A stretch of 64,000 nucleotides of DNA from Acholoe squamosa (GCA_949317995.1 OX439037.1:53416080-53480079), one strand, 5' to 3'. Shown: positions 25,543 to 37,800, counted from the first letter of the stretch. Numbers and translations: made by a program. Notes: generated by a model not told the origin, from the sequence alone.

Positions 25543-25844
25543 TCATTTTTTAACAACAGGGGGGGGGGGGGCTGGTGGGTTTGCGGGCGGATGCGCGAAA
25601 AAAATTTCGGCCCCCCTCTCGAGGGGATAAAATTTTTTCGACCCCCCCATAAGGGACAAAAATTGCGCGCAAACGCCCCCTTTTAGCCTATAGTAATGTG
25701 CGGGGTTTTCCACTGAAAACAGGTGAAATTATTTTGACCCCCCCATCAGAGGTATTGAAAAAATTCTGACCCCCCGGTCAAGGGGTTGAAAAAATTCTGA
25801 CCCCCCCCCCTCAAACCCACCGCCCCCCCTGTTGTTAAAAAATG
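25543..25844. mobile_element. TIR element TCATTTTTTAACAACAGG
   Basis: The 302-bp unit has ends TCATTTTTTAACAACAGG and its complement CCTGTTGTTAAAAAATGA. The interior is unusually rich in poly-C/poly-G with repeated GACCCCCC-AAAATT phrases. It has no coding capacity. Confidence 0.82.
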
Positions 25845-26133
25845 ATTGAGAGTGTAGCCAGTCAATTAATCAACGTGGGTTCTAGTGGCCTGGGCCATAC
25901 TCATGCAGGGGCATAGGAAAAAAAAAAAAGGGGGGGGGTGGCATTTCCAAGCCTTACCACTCTAACTAAACGTTTTGCTAATATCCAGAGATGGGACCGA
26001 AAAGGTCAAGCACAGTCGGCAATGACCCTACAAAGACGTCTATAGCTAGAGCTCAGAAGTGTAAATCCCTTTGAAAATACAGGGGTTGTGATTGGCTACT
26101 GAGTCCTTGTCACTCAACCCCCGCCTTACCCAG

Positions 26134-26336
26134 GGTGACTGCCATCTATCCATAGCCATCCACCAGCCTCCTTCAGACACACAGAGAAGGGGTGCTACAT
26201 CCTGCCCTGCTCCTCCAGTACCTTCAGTAGCAGCTATCAGGGTTACACCAAAAGCTACCTCAGCAGCCTGCACCCGGGAGTCTGCACCTGGTTTTACTGA
26301 AGGAGGAGTGTATAGTGAAAATGGAGTCTTTAAAGT
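26134..26336 (+). CDS. Candidate internal exon, unknown protein (weak)
   Basis: A pyrimidine-rich acceptor (CCGCCTTACCCAG|G) and a strong donor (T|GTGAGT) bound 203 bp of open frame in phase 0-2. The peptide is rich in Pro, Ser, Ala and Thr and has no recognisable domain. The next two pieces continue in compatible phase. I cannot name a family. Confidence 0.27.
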
Positions 26337-26820
26337 GTGAGTAATCAACGTACCCCTCTGTATACGCATTTAAGGGTTTTTGGGTAGATGTTATAGAAAG
26401 GACCTGAGCGAAAGCCACCTGTTTCTTTTCTAACATTGGTATGGAGAGGTCGTTAATAGTCTTTGAATATTGCGTTGCATTATGCCCACTTTTCACGATG
26501 TAGGCCTATGAGCAAATTGCTATCCCTGGACGTGGTCAGTAATTTGCCAGGGCTCCATTCATGTATCATTCCAAACCTAAGGATAACTACACCCCCGAAG
26601 GGTCGACCTGAATCACCAATAAATATGCACATGTTAATTATGAATACATGCTGTATGTCTGTAGCCAAAGGTTAGAACCTCCAGATGAGTCTATCAGTTT
26701 TAGCCAAACCAAGTCTATCAGTTTTAGCCAAACCAAGTCTCAACCCAAAACGATTATGACAAAACTCTTACCACATTGGGCAATACTCCCACCCCCTTCA
26801 GCTTGCCTTGAGAGCTGCAG

Positions 26821-26886
26821 GGGATATTTCCGTGATCCTCTTACTCTGTGGGAAGCATACAAAGATGATCTGCTGTATCTTGCAAG
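26821..26886 (+). CDS. Candidate internal exon, unknown protein (weak)
   Basis: The acceptor GAGAGCTGCAG|G and donor GCAAG|GTATTT delimit 66 bp. Joined in phase with the preceding candidate, it stays open and reads a Trp/Tyr/Asp-rich segment (GYFRDPLTLWEAYKDD). The candidate exon is short, so the match in phase could be chance. Confidence 0.25.
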
Positions 26887-27014
26887 GTATTTATAGAAAA
26901 GCGTGTAGTGTAGTACTGAATATGTACTTTCTGACAAGACACCTTCAGAATTTGGCTGTACTCACTCACCATACCACTCACTGAGTGTCCTCATGTCTCT
27001 TCTCATTTCTACAG

Positions 27015-27069
27015 GCTGACAAGGCCATTATTGATAGGATGGAGGGTAGGGGCAGATTGTGATATGTGA
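27015..27069 (+). CDS. Candidate terminal exon, unknown protein (weak)
   Basis: The acceptor CATTTCTACAG|G is good. In the phase left by the preceding candidate, the frame reads 18 codons to a TGA at 27067. No nearby polyadenylation signal was singled out. It is the end of a purely predicted model. Confidence 0.18.
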
Positions 27070-27252
27070 ACTTTGAAGTGTCTGCAGGCTCATACATATA
27101 GCCTTTCTAGCCTTTGGAAAGAGAGAGTTTGTAGACTGTTGCTTTGACACCTGTGAGGTGCTGTTTAAATCAGAATGATCTACTTTATCACAAATTCTGG
27201 TAGAGGAGAAGGACCCTGCCCACTCAGTAACAACTCCTCTATACTAGTGCAG

Positions 27253-27256
<4 letters not shown>

Positions 27257-27302
<46 letters not shown>
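27257..27302. repeat. (AT)n microsatellite
   Basis: About 46 bp of alternating TA. Confidence 0.97.
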
Positions 27303-27303
<1 letters not shown>

Positions 27304-27444
27304 CAGTGAAACTCAAAATAAGTTAAAACAACTTTATTACATTCAAAGGGCAATGTCTTGGCGCCATAAAAACACCTGACATACGCAGCAACTCTTAGCA
27401 GGTCCGTTTTTATATGCGTTCAAAGATAATCTGTTGTAATTTGT

Positions 27445-29089
27445 GTTACTCCCTGCTCGTAATTCAGAGACCAACTAGACATACCTCTTAACTATATCCT
27501 AATGACTCCTAAACCCATTTACAACATTTACTACTAAGTATGTATCATGATTCCTAAAATGAATATGTTCCTTTAAAAACATTCCGAGATATCGGATATT
27601 GAACTTTTGTCATTGATGGATTTTTCTGAGAATTTTTTTCTAAAACCCTAATTTTCTTCTAGCTTTGTCAAAAGTTGTCAAATAATCACCAAAATTCATC
27701 TATATTAGCTTCAATATGCATACTTTAATATGCAACTACTATCTGTTCCATATCTAGTTTGTGATAAAACTGGTCACAAGTTGGACCACAATTTGACTTT
27801 TTTGAGCAGGGAGTAACATGTCACTCCTGCTCAAAATTAATTCCACCCCCCTAAATTGCACAAAGTGCAAATTATGTACACAAATCTACATAGTTAGGTT
27901 AGGGGACTCCATAACAAGCAAATGAAACAGTAGTAGGTGGAGTTTGATGGATATTCATAAAAAAATTACAACATTTTCCTATCAGGTGTTACTCTCTGCT
28001 CAAAATTCAAATTCCACCATTGATTGGGTTAGTGGGGCTAAATAACTACATGTTGGTAACATATAACACATTTTTTTGAATAAGCGAGAGGTGCATCTAT
28101 CATAAAATCCACAAAAAACATTAATCTTTATGATATTAGGGACATGAGATGTGAAAAAGTGGGATAAATCTTTTGGTCCGATGCAGAATTTTGGAATTTC
28201 TACACTCAAGCAGACACTTAAAGTATTGGGATTATAACCAAATACTCCAGGAAGATGCGAGAGTGTATAATCTATCATTAGGATATCATATGTACACATT
28301 TTGATAACTGAGGGACAGGAAAGTGAGTTTTAACGGCAGAATCTATTTTTGAGCAGGGAGTAACACACATAGGGCCTGGGCAGTCAACATGCTTCAACCC
28401 CATATAAAGCCCAGTCGTTTAGAAATGGTAGCAAAATTCCACCACTCGCTGATGGACAACATTGGCTTTAGTCAAAATAAAAGCATTTGGACCCAAACAA
28501 AGCACATCGGCGTGTGCCCTAGACCTTCATACATCTTATTACGGCAAAATTTCGGCTGATCCCTTACCTTTATTTTGCTGTAGGAATAACAATTGTTGGT
28601 AAAATTGGACGAAAAATGCATCAAACAATAGCCGGAAGTGTCCTTGTTGTGATTTGAAAAGACCCATATGGATGCGCCGTGCGAGGCATGACAGAGATGT
28701 CATCTGGTTTAGCGCCAACAAACTTACAATTTTGAGCAGAGAGTAACACCCGATCATATTTTATGGTCTACAAATGGCACAACGAGTCAATATGGGACCA
28801 ATTTTTGTTCATGATTAATTAGGAGGTGCTAATACACTATGCAAAGCAAAAATTTACTGTATTGAAGCAGTAAAATTTGATTCTTTAACCAAAATGTTAA
28901 ATGTTACTCCCTGCTCAAAATGTGTATGCCAACACTTTAGGGCCAGGAGTGAAATATAATGGGTGTGGCCACAAACTGTTCATACCATATAAAACCCTCA
29001 AATGTCCCTAAAAAAAGTGTAGCATGGATGGTAGAAACAGAATATTTCATTGGTATTTTGAAGAGGTTTATTTTTGAGCAGGGAGTAAC
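27445..29089. repeat. Array of alternating GTTACTCCCTGCTC motifs
   Basis: The motif GTTACTCCCTGCTCAAAA or a one- or two-base variant occurs eight times in 1.65 kb. It is on the + strand at 27445, 27820, 27988 and 28903. It is on the - strand ending at 27817, 28364, 28747 and 29089. Paired as inverted ends it delimits units of 373 bp (27445-27817), 377 bp (27988-28364) and 187 bp (28903-29089). This looks like a cluster of related MITEs or one composite element. No gene is present. Confidence 0.85.
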
Positions 29090-29486
29090 TTAATGCTGCC
29101 TTTATTCAGTATGAAGGGGGAGAAAAAAATTTCACCATGTACATCGGGTTAAAACCCTTTGGATCTCAGAGTTAACCTAAGTATTGAATTCCAAAAGTGA
29201 ATTTTAGGGGTGTTGTACAGTATAAGCAGCATGTGGGGGTGTGTGAAAGTTGTATTTTTTCAGCAAAATACACACTTTTTGGTCTTTTTTCAACTCTGAG
29301 GACACATAACTCAAAAATTCGCTAAAGTTTACACTCATTTGAAAGCTTAGGATGTTTTCTCTTGAATAAAACCAAGTGTGTGTGTGTGTGTACTGGAGGG
29401 TATTGCCAAAAAGAAAACGAGTTTCGCTACTAGCCTGCATAAATTTAAAGGTGTTCATATGAATGTGCTCTCTGGCATGCACGTTT

Positions 29487-29706
29487 AGAGGTTGGTGAAA
29501 ATGTTCTTGGAGAAACCGGGACTGGAACCCGGGGCCCTCCAACTTCGAAGCGGCTGCTCTTCCTCTGAGCTACTTCCCCTTGGCCTGACATTTCCACCTT
29601 CCATCCACACCTGGATCGGTATGATACACACTAGGGGGGGCAGTGATTACCGGGAGACCCGCCCCTGGGGGTCTGCCACCGAGTACAGGGAAATACTGCC
29701 CCTACA
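29487..29706 (-). mobile_element. 220-bp tRNA-containing insertion (SINE-like)
   Basis: It interrupts MITE copy A and is flanked by the direct repeat CACGTTT (29480-29486 and 29707-29713). It contains a complete tRNA-like cloverleaf on the - strand, about 127 nt from the 5' border. Unlike a typical SINE, the tRNA part is near the 3' side and no A-rich tail is visible. A GC-rich segment (29640-29690) upstream could fold back on itself. Confidence 0.82.
29508..29579 (-). tRNA. tRNA-like sequence, probably a pseudogene
   Basis: The 72 nt have exact tRNA spacing. The 7-bp acceptor stem GGGGAAG / TTTCTCC has two G-U pairs. TA precedes the D-arm GCTC-AGAGGAA-GAGC, and the T-arm is CCGGG-TTCCAGT-CCCGG with conserved TTC and A58. 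Internal promoter boxes A and B look intact. The anticodon stem has two mismatches, and the loop TTCGAAG would give anticodon CGA. Serine tRNAs need a long variable arm, which is missing here. It is therefore most likely a tRNA-derived repeat, not a working tRNA gene. Confidence 0.6.
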
Positions 29707-29879
29707 CACGTTTTGATCGTCTTTCTAGAAGCAATACCATATATTCCTGATGGGAAAATGGAAATGTGAGCTGGTGAAAATGTACACGTTTAAAGGAAGG
29801 GGAGGACGAGAATAACTTTTATCAACACGATTCTCTGCACGTTTCTGTATTCCATGTATGTTTGGCTTTTGACCCTCCT

Positions 29880-30135
29880 GGAGGGTCTTTCCAAAAACAA
29901 AACGAGATTGGCTCTTTTATAGCATAAAACGTGTACATACAAACGTGCATGATGGCATGCACGTTCTGATAGTCTTTCCAAAGTATATGCAATGTGTCTC
30001 TATGGAGAATAGCACACGTCTGCTGGTGATAACGTGCACGTTTTATCAAATGGGAAGACGAGAATACCTTTTATCAAAACAATTCTCTGCACGTTTCTCT
30101 ATTCTGAGCTCGTTTTCGTTTTGGCAAGACCCTCC
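29880..30135. mobile_element. GGAGGGT MITE copy B
   Basis: The 256-bp element has ends GGAGGGTCTTTCC and GGCAAGACCCTCC. TIR similarity continues inward through AAAACAAAACGAG / CTCGTTTTCGTTTT. Inside are palindromic GCATGC and CGTGCACGTTTT motifs. It abuts copy A with one T between them, so the two lie head to tail. Confidence 0.9.
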
Positions 30136-31225
30136 AGGGTGCAGATCAGTAGGGCGGCTTCAATATCTGCACGTGAGACAGGTATACCATGCAGTTGTTG
30201 TATTTCACAGGATATCACTGTCGTCCTTACAATACAAGTATGTTGCATATATTCTGTAAACTGTCTGTTGAAAGACAAAGCAGGAAGATATTATAAAACA
30301 GATCGAGGAGAAACTCCCTAACTGCACTGCACAGACAGGTACCTTACTAAGTTACTCTCCTTTTAGTGCTCTTGGTTTGAGTAGCTATCATCTTAATTGT
30401 TAGGTACTTGTACCTGACTGATATGAGCACTTCTGTGCAACACTAAATAAAGGTCAGGACTGAAAAGAACATGACTGCTGCAGGTAAGGCACTTTTTAGG
30501 CAAAACTATCCATTTCCCCTATGTGCAACACCCTCCTGAAGCCAAAAGTAAGTTGCAGAGCGTCCTCTCCGTCCTTGCTGTTTTCTAGTTAAGAATCTAG
30601 ATATATGGGAGTGGGCCCCCTCTCCCAAATCCTGGAGCCGCCACTTAAGTGTATAATCACTTTTATGTAAATTCGTCGTTTGCAGTCTTCCATCATTTAG
30701 TACAATGCTTAGACCTGAAAAGAAGTACTATGGATGAATAATTTAAGTTGTTTAGGAGTCCTTAAATCTACAGTATATCATCGACAAGCAATATATTTAC
30801 CAAAGCATTCGTACATGAGTCTGTGTTCTTTGTACATGATGGGTCTAGACCCCGAATATCGAGAGTGTGACATGATTTTTTTTTCTTAAAATCGACAAAG
30901 GACATGGAGCTTCTAGAGACAAGGACATGGGAACAATAGATAGTGACAGGGGACATGGACCTTTCTTAAAAGCGACATGTGACATAGAGCTTAGTGACAA
31001 GGACAGAGGAAAAAACAAATTTAGTGACATTTGACATGGGCTTTTCTTAAAATCGACAAGGGACATGGGGACCCCCCCCCCCCATCTAGACCCCCTACAT
31101 GCATTAGACAACCTTTCGAGGTTAGAAGGAAGGGATATATATTCGGGTGAAGTAATTGTTTATAATGCATCCCTATGCAGTACATGTATGTGTATTATAA
31201 ACCATGTCTTCCCTGTTTCTCCTAG
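30136..31225. other. Region upstream of the transporter gene
   Basis: No coding feature is supported. The region should contain the start of the transporter transcript or an intron, because a splice acceptor sits at 31225. I could not identify a promoter. Confidence 0.4.
30879..31072. repeat. Degenerate tandem repeat, about 80-bp unit
   Basis: TTTCTTAAAATCGACAAGGG-like strings recur near 30882, 30962 and 31042, each followed by ACATGG/ACATAG and AGTGACA phrases. This makes about two and a half diverged units. Confidence 0.7.
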
Positions 31226-31260
31226 GGGCGAGGCCGGGCTGGGCAGCGTCCAACGACAAG
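31226..31260 (+). other. 5' untranslated part of FLVCR-like exon 1
   Basis: A pyrimidine tract ending CTCCTAG at 31225 has the form of a splice acceptor. The exon therefore probably starts at 31226, with an upstream non-coding exon outside what I can identify. An in-frame ATG at 31204 lies inside that pyrimidine tract and is unlikely to be translated. Confidence 0.6.
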
Positions 31261-31839
31261 ATGGCGTCCAAGCCGGAAGAACGCGCTCCTCTCTCAGGGT
31301 CGCCCTCCAAACACGAGAATGGCTCGGGGCCACCTGGTGGTGGAGAGGAGAAAGACGCCAGCGTGGTGAAAATAGTTCCGCGCGTTTTCTGTCGGCGTTG
31401 GTTCATGGTGTTCCTCTTCGCCACATACTCATTGTCCAACGCCTACCAGTGGATCCATCTCAACATCATCGCTAATGTCATCCAGCGCTACTACAACGAG
31501 AGCCTGCCAGGGGGAGACTACCAACAACAGGTGGCTATAAACTGGCTGTCCATGATCTACATGCTCGCCTACATCCCTCTCATATTCCCCACCACCTGGC
31601 TGTTAGACAAAAAGGGACTGAGGGTGGTCAGCATCCTGGCTACATTGCTGAACGCCCTAGGGGCGTGGATTAAGTGTGCTGCGGTGGGCCCTGAGCGCTT
31701 TGCCCTGCTCATGTTCGGACAAACCGTGTGTGCCATAGCCCAGGTGTTTATCTTAGGGATCCCGGCCCGCCTGGCAGCAGTGTGGTTCGGCCCTAACGAA
31801 GTCTCCACGGCAACCGCCATTGGCGTCTTCGGTAACCAG
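31261..31839 (+). CDS. FLVCR: FLVCR-like coding exon 1
   Basis: 193 codons cover the cytoplasmic N-terminus and helices 1-4, ending after IGVFGNQ in phase 0 at the donor CAG|GTAAGC. The base composition is clearly more GC-rich than the surroundings. The Trp in AYQWI and the Gln in CAIAQ correspond to positions reported as substrate-contacting in FLVCR proteins (from memory of the family). Confidence 0.95.
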
Positions 31840-34800
31840 GTAAGCGTGCTTGGACATTGTTCTTGATCTTTCGTCCTTACCCCAAATTTTACAATGCCCC
31901 CGTTTTGGATCCACCACTGCTATAGGGGCCCTGCCATGTCCGTAAAGATCAAAGGTTGCGGTCAAGCCTTACCGTGTGAAAAGTTATGAGGTATGTATTA
32001 TTAGATTTTATCATTTATCTCACAAGAGGGTAAGATTGAATGCATTATCAGAACTACAATATATGTATACATAGTAAAGGAATATCACCTATTTATCCTC
32101 CAGTGTAGCAGTCAAAGCTTAGTTCCTACAGTTTCACAATTTGAAAGAAACACAATACACTATAATATATCACTGTAAAGTGTAAGTACTTACATCTACA
32201 GCAAAGGTTGCTGGCAACTTTTGTTCCAGTAGATTTTGCTGTACATCTACATCAACTAACTTGCTGTAGATGTACAGCAATATGTGCTGTAATTCAACAG
32301 CAATATGTACTGTTATTCAGCAGCAACACTTGCTGTAACTGAACTGTAGCATCTACTGTAACTTTACAGTAATTATACTGTTACCTTTTAGTGATTCATC
32401 TGTTTTTGTACAGCACGTTCTACTGTTCTTATACAGCAAAGGTTGCTGGCAACCTTTGTTCCACTAGAATTTGCTGTGGATACACAACCATTTTTTAGGC
32501 CTAACCTCCATCGATCTGAAAAGAGCATAGCAAACACATTGAGTAATATTATACGTGTAAATACGTTTCAGGCATCTTGATTATCACAACATAACACTGG
32601 AAACAATATGCAATAGATCAAGGGCACACATTCAGTTTAATTTGCCCAACAATTATGATTGTATATCATGATAACAGACAAGAACCCATCCCTACTCAAA
32701 TCCATGCAAATCAAGTTTCACATTGGATTCTATGAATTGGCTCAGTCCTTGGACTCATTGAGTCGGTCCTTCTATTGACTCAGTCCTATATTACCAATTT
32801 TCAGTGTTACGGTTTAAAGGTTATTGTTACAGGATACTTTCAGATTTCTATATATGTATTTCAATTATTTTTGACCAGGCCCTTTGTCTTGGTTTACCAT
32901 GTTTGCATTGATTCGCGAATACCAGCTCCCTTCTTATGTCAAGCGTAAATGACATTTGTGCTAGGGCTGTGTTAAGGTGGATAGCTACTGTGCCAAACGT
33001 GTCCTCTGCGCATCTTTCTGCACATATGTACCTCTCTATGGTTAGTGAGCGACTGACAAAATCGTAGCAACAGGTAGACATGGGTCAGGGGCAAATTTTC
33101 TGATTAGTCTCCCAGTACACTTACTGGTTAGGCCACTGAGCCATCTGCCTGTGCACCGTATGAGGGTAGTAGCCACTCTGAATGGTAGTGTTTTATTATA
33201 AATTTTTCATAAGATTTTTATTTCAATGTTAAAAAGTGATAGAAAGGTGTCCGGGACCATGTGGTTATAATACATATTTTTAATGCAGAAGGGTACTGAG
33301 AATTTTTGGAGGAAGTTATACAAATATTTAGTTACTCTTCAATGATATTCCATGCATATTATGTTAAAATGCTCTATAACCCTATGGTAGCTGCCTGGAT
33401 GAGTATCTGTGACCAGGCAAGCAAGAACACCCCTCTGCAGGGAAATTTAGTATCAAAGTTCATCTCAAGATCTTTAAAATGAGACATCATTGGCTTAGAT
33501 ATTCCTATTAGTTATGTCAGAACCCCTCCTTGAACATAGGTCACTATTTATATTTGAAATCAATGATTAAGCTCTAAATACATTATAAACCATAATAATG
33601 TCTAAAAACACAATAGATCAGCCTTTTTCATAAAAAATGCATAATAATATAACGGTTTTTATCATAGATTTTGATCAAGAAGGAATTTTCCATTTCTGTT
33701 TTAAGTTTTAGGTTTTTGGTGAGTATCCCCAAAAATTGGCATAACAATCTGCAAATTTTGATTATTGGAACCACTATAACAGACAGGATTATTGGAACCA
33801 CTATAACAGACAGGCTTATAGGATAAAAAAAATGGAGCATTTTAAACGAGACCATTGAATTATGCATAAAAAATTAGCTTAATGTATTTTTATAATAATT
33901 TTAGAGTAATTTTGCCCCTCCAATGCCCCCTGGTGGCCAAATGGGGAATTAAAAACCCCCCGTGGATGGTTGTTCTTCCTCGATGGGTCACTCTAATAAA
34001 CTAGCCTGGGACCCCTATATTTTCGTAGTATTATTGGAGAGAAGATATGATTTCTTGTGGCGAAAATTTGGAGAAAACTTAGCTACTTTTAGCCCATGCA
34101 TGGCGCCATCCACCTTAACTGAAGCTTTCCTTACAAACATGGATCATGCCTTGAACGCTTGGAATAACAAGTGTGAAAACGAAATGGTGTCTGCGGTCGG
34201 AGGATGGAAAACAGATCTTCTGACCACATCCTTAACATTAATAGTGTTTCAGTAGCTCATAATAATTTGTAGATTTTCTTTTTATAGATCCTGCGCAAAG
34301 CAATACATGATTTTCATTACGAGTTTCATGGTGGCCATGCAAAATTTGTAAGAGGGAGAAGCACGTGCAATGCAGGAACCCAGGAACTTGATTGAACAGA
34401 GTCAAGTGGTAAAGAAACAAATGATTAAATATCTAGCTCAGCCGAACCATAAACACGGACAGTGGTTGACATTTTGTTGGGTCCGGTTTTAGTCTGATTG
34501 TCCCTTGTTTGTTGACATTTGTCTGCGATACCATTTACCTCAAACTTTTATAATCACTAAGACGTTTTGTAGAATAATTGGTCTGTAGGCAATCCATGAA
34601 CTTTAATTAAATGATTGTTGTTTGATTGCTGTTTAAAGTATTTGAGACAAAATGTATTTTTTGTCACATTACATATAACTGATATATATTTTCCTCTGTC
34701 AAAAATCAAAGAGTACACATGCAGTATATTGTCCACCTGTATACCGACCTTTGGTCTATACGTAGAGGGGATTCATGGGAAGTCGATGACTCATATGCAC

Positions 34801-37800
34801 ATTTTAAGTAAGGAAATCTGATAATTATGTTAAAGGCTGATGACACCACAGGTTTCCTAAGTGCTCCAAAACTAAGATAATCTTATGGACAAATCTGCTG
34901 CACATAAGCAATGTTTATGTCAGTTTGCATCCATAAATCTAAACATTTCAGTTGAGTCATTTTCACCCCAATTCGGCCAGATTGTATCTCAAGTCGTCCA
35001 CCTCATGCCTAGAAATTGAATGATTATATTGTGGTTTCAATCCATATTTTGCAGTGTTATGTACAAGTATGCCTACAGTGCAATAAAGAAAATGTTTGCA
35101 TTAATATATGATACCAATATAGCATGCAAAATGTATACTGAAAAAAATTCTTGGAGCTGGACCAACACTAAGGTAATGTCGCCAAAATGAGTATGATTTG
35201 AGACTGAGCCTGATCCCGGGGTGATACTCTGGCAGATACTGAGGCTGATCCTGGGGTTATACTCTGGCACTGTCTGAGTATCATCCCAGGTTCAGGCTGT
35301 GTCTCAAATCATACTCATTTTGGCGACATTGCCTGAGTCTGAATCCAGACTCAAGTGAGTAAAGGCCAAATCCCACTATGCGAGAAATAAGCCTAAAATC
35401 TATGTAAATTGAAAAATCAGCAAATCAGTTATTGTCATTATTGTAAATCGTGAGGTGAGCATACTCTCCTTTACTATGCTCGATTCTCACTGGTAGCCGA
35501 TATTGGGTGATACATCTCTGTGAATTTGATTCTCTTGCCAATTTTGAGCAGTAGATCTCAGTGATTTTGATTATATTGCCAAAATTGGGCACTGAATCCT
35601 TATGAATTTGATTTTGTTGCCATTATTGAGCAGTAAACCACTGTTAATTCCACACTTCGGCTGAGAAATCCAGACACTCAAGTAATTTATAGAGATTTTA
35701 AGGGTCTGTGACAAAAAATATCTAATGTTTTGATTTTTACCACTGCACAAAAGACAGCCCTTGGCAAGGCCCATTAGCTGCTATAGGCTGTCCTTAGACA
35801 ATATTTCCCTTCGAATATAGGCTAAGGAGACTTGATACCCAAATCACAAGGATTTCCGGACCACTTTCACATGTAGTGGGTTTTTGGCCTTAAGATTTTT
35901 TTCAGTGATAAGACCTGGCAATGTATAGATTGGTAGTGCATATATCACTTAGTAGTTGGTAGCATTGTGCAGACTATGGGCAGCCTACATATAATGGGAA
36001 TAAGTGGTGGGCAACTAGGGATGAAAATATGGACAACTTGGAGTGATATTGGTATGATTTTTTGCAATCAAACGTCGAATATATCTTTGATTCCTGGACT
36101 AGACACATGCAGGTACCTATCTCACACTACTTGAACCTAATATTTGGGAATGGAATAAGTGCACAAAAGCTCCCATAAAAATTTGCATTTGTGAAATACA
36201 CAAAACATATCAATCAGGGCCACTTCCGTCCAGAAAATTCTTAATATGACCACATCCCGTACTCCTATACTAGGGTTCAGAAGTGGGTACAAAATATACT
36301 TCCCTCAGGAAAGAGGTACTTTATATCATTGCTGTGCTTCTTATAAACCTAGGCATATGATATTTGCACCCAGCTACCCACCATTTCATGAAGATGTGTT
36401 TCATCCATTCACTGCTTCTCATCTATATATACATCATATTCGGGTACGATCGTAAATGCAGTCCTATTCAATGAGCTCACGAATCGGTTTGACTATAGGT
36501 GAGGCTCCACTACGCGATTTTTTGGTACAGTCTCACCTAATTTATCCCTATAGTGCCTAAGGTATAGGGTGTTGACATTCCTATATTGTAAACATGAGAT
36601 TCAAAATTGTAAACATGAGATTTCAGGGATTATTTTATGGGTGATCTCTCTCCTTGTGTGCCATATTTACCAAATAAACTGCACAGGTCTGCATAGACTC
36701 TGTGATTGGGTGGGAGTTCAATATATAAACATCAACACAGCAAAATATAAATAACAACACAGCAGTCACACAGATCGCAGGGTCTTGTACTGTAAAAATC
36801 AAACCTGTCTGATATTGAGTTGCAGAGAGTCATCAGTGTGAAAGTCTGCAATATTTACATTAGGTCAACTTGATTTAGTAAACAAAAACATCTTTTGGCA
36901 ACAAAAATGTGCCTGAGATTGTACACAAAGCCTTCCCCACATAAACAGAAAGCTCTCTCAATCTTATATTTACACCTTGAAATAATAACAAATACCACTC
37001 TATAATCTGTGTTTGTGTCTGCTTTTGTGAGAATAGCTCCGATTTTCAGCGAAAATCGCATAGTGGAGCCTCACCTATGCACAGAGTCCCAAGCAGATTG
37101 TGCCCATGCGCTATTTGTGCACTGTTTATCAGAACTTTGTTTTTTTAACGAGCATCTGCATGGGATTGTGAAGAAGAATGTGACACACTTCAAATGGAAT
37201 GGGACCCCGTGGGTTTTGTGACCTAGAACCCATGTGTAAGACATGGTTTATATATTAGGCCCCACAAAAGGAATAAAAAGGTCGTGGGAAACCCTAACCA
37301 TGAACACAAAGGAATACATGTACTGTGTGTCAAAGGATGTGTGACGAAAAAGACACGTGATGCTGCGAATAACACTCTTATTCTCACGGGATTTTCTGGT
37401 ACACAGGACTTATAATTCTGGGAAATAAGACTGCACAGAAATTCTGGGAAACAGGACAAGTTATTTGGGAAACGGGACTAATTATTTGGGAAGCGGGACC
37501 AGGCAGTTATTTGGGAAACGAGACTAGTTATTTGGGAAACGGGACTACTCATTTGGGAAAACAGGACATTTTTAGCACAGGGATTAATATTTCATTTGGT
37601 TATATTTCAGACAGTTCGATAATCTACCAAATACCCTCAAGCAACATTAAGATTACTGGTTATGGCCCTACCACATATGATATTTGGTCCAGGTATATGT
37701 GATAGGGTCCTCTTACTGTCAGAGGAAATTGATCTACATAAACCTATAGCTTAAATATATTTAAGCATTGAAAAGCCCCAAAAGGTCATGTTGTTGGTTG

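Larger units (their letters stand above)
23862..27255. other. Repeat-rich stretch with weak exon candidates
   Basis: It contains CCCGGGG MITE copy 2, the AACAACAGG element and its partial relative, and a 24-bp direct duplication near 26687-26736 (CTATCAGTTTTAGCCAAACC repeated). The candidate exons 26134-27069 are the only coding-like pieces. Confidence 0.4.
29395..29878. mobile_element. GGAGGGT MITE copy A, split by an insertion
   Basis: It begins GGAGGGTATTGCC and ends at GACCCTCC. Its ends and its inner blocks (GCATGCACGTTT, CGTCTTTC, GCTGGTGA, TTCTCTGCACGTTTC) align in order with the neighbouring copy B. Its length is 484 bp. Removing the 220-bp insert plus one 7-bp duplication leaves 257 bp, against 256 bp for copies B and C. 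Confidence 0.9.

Noticed and set aside
31204-31260. Upstream in-frame ATG of the FLVCR-like gene
   Set aside because: It lies in a pyrimidine tract that ends in a splice acceptor at 31225; the ATG at 31261 has a far better context.
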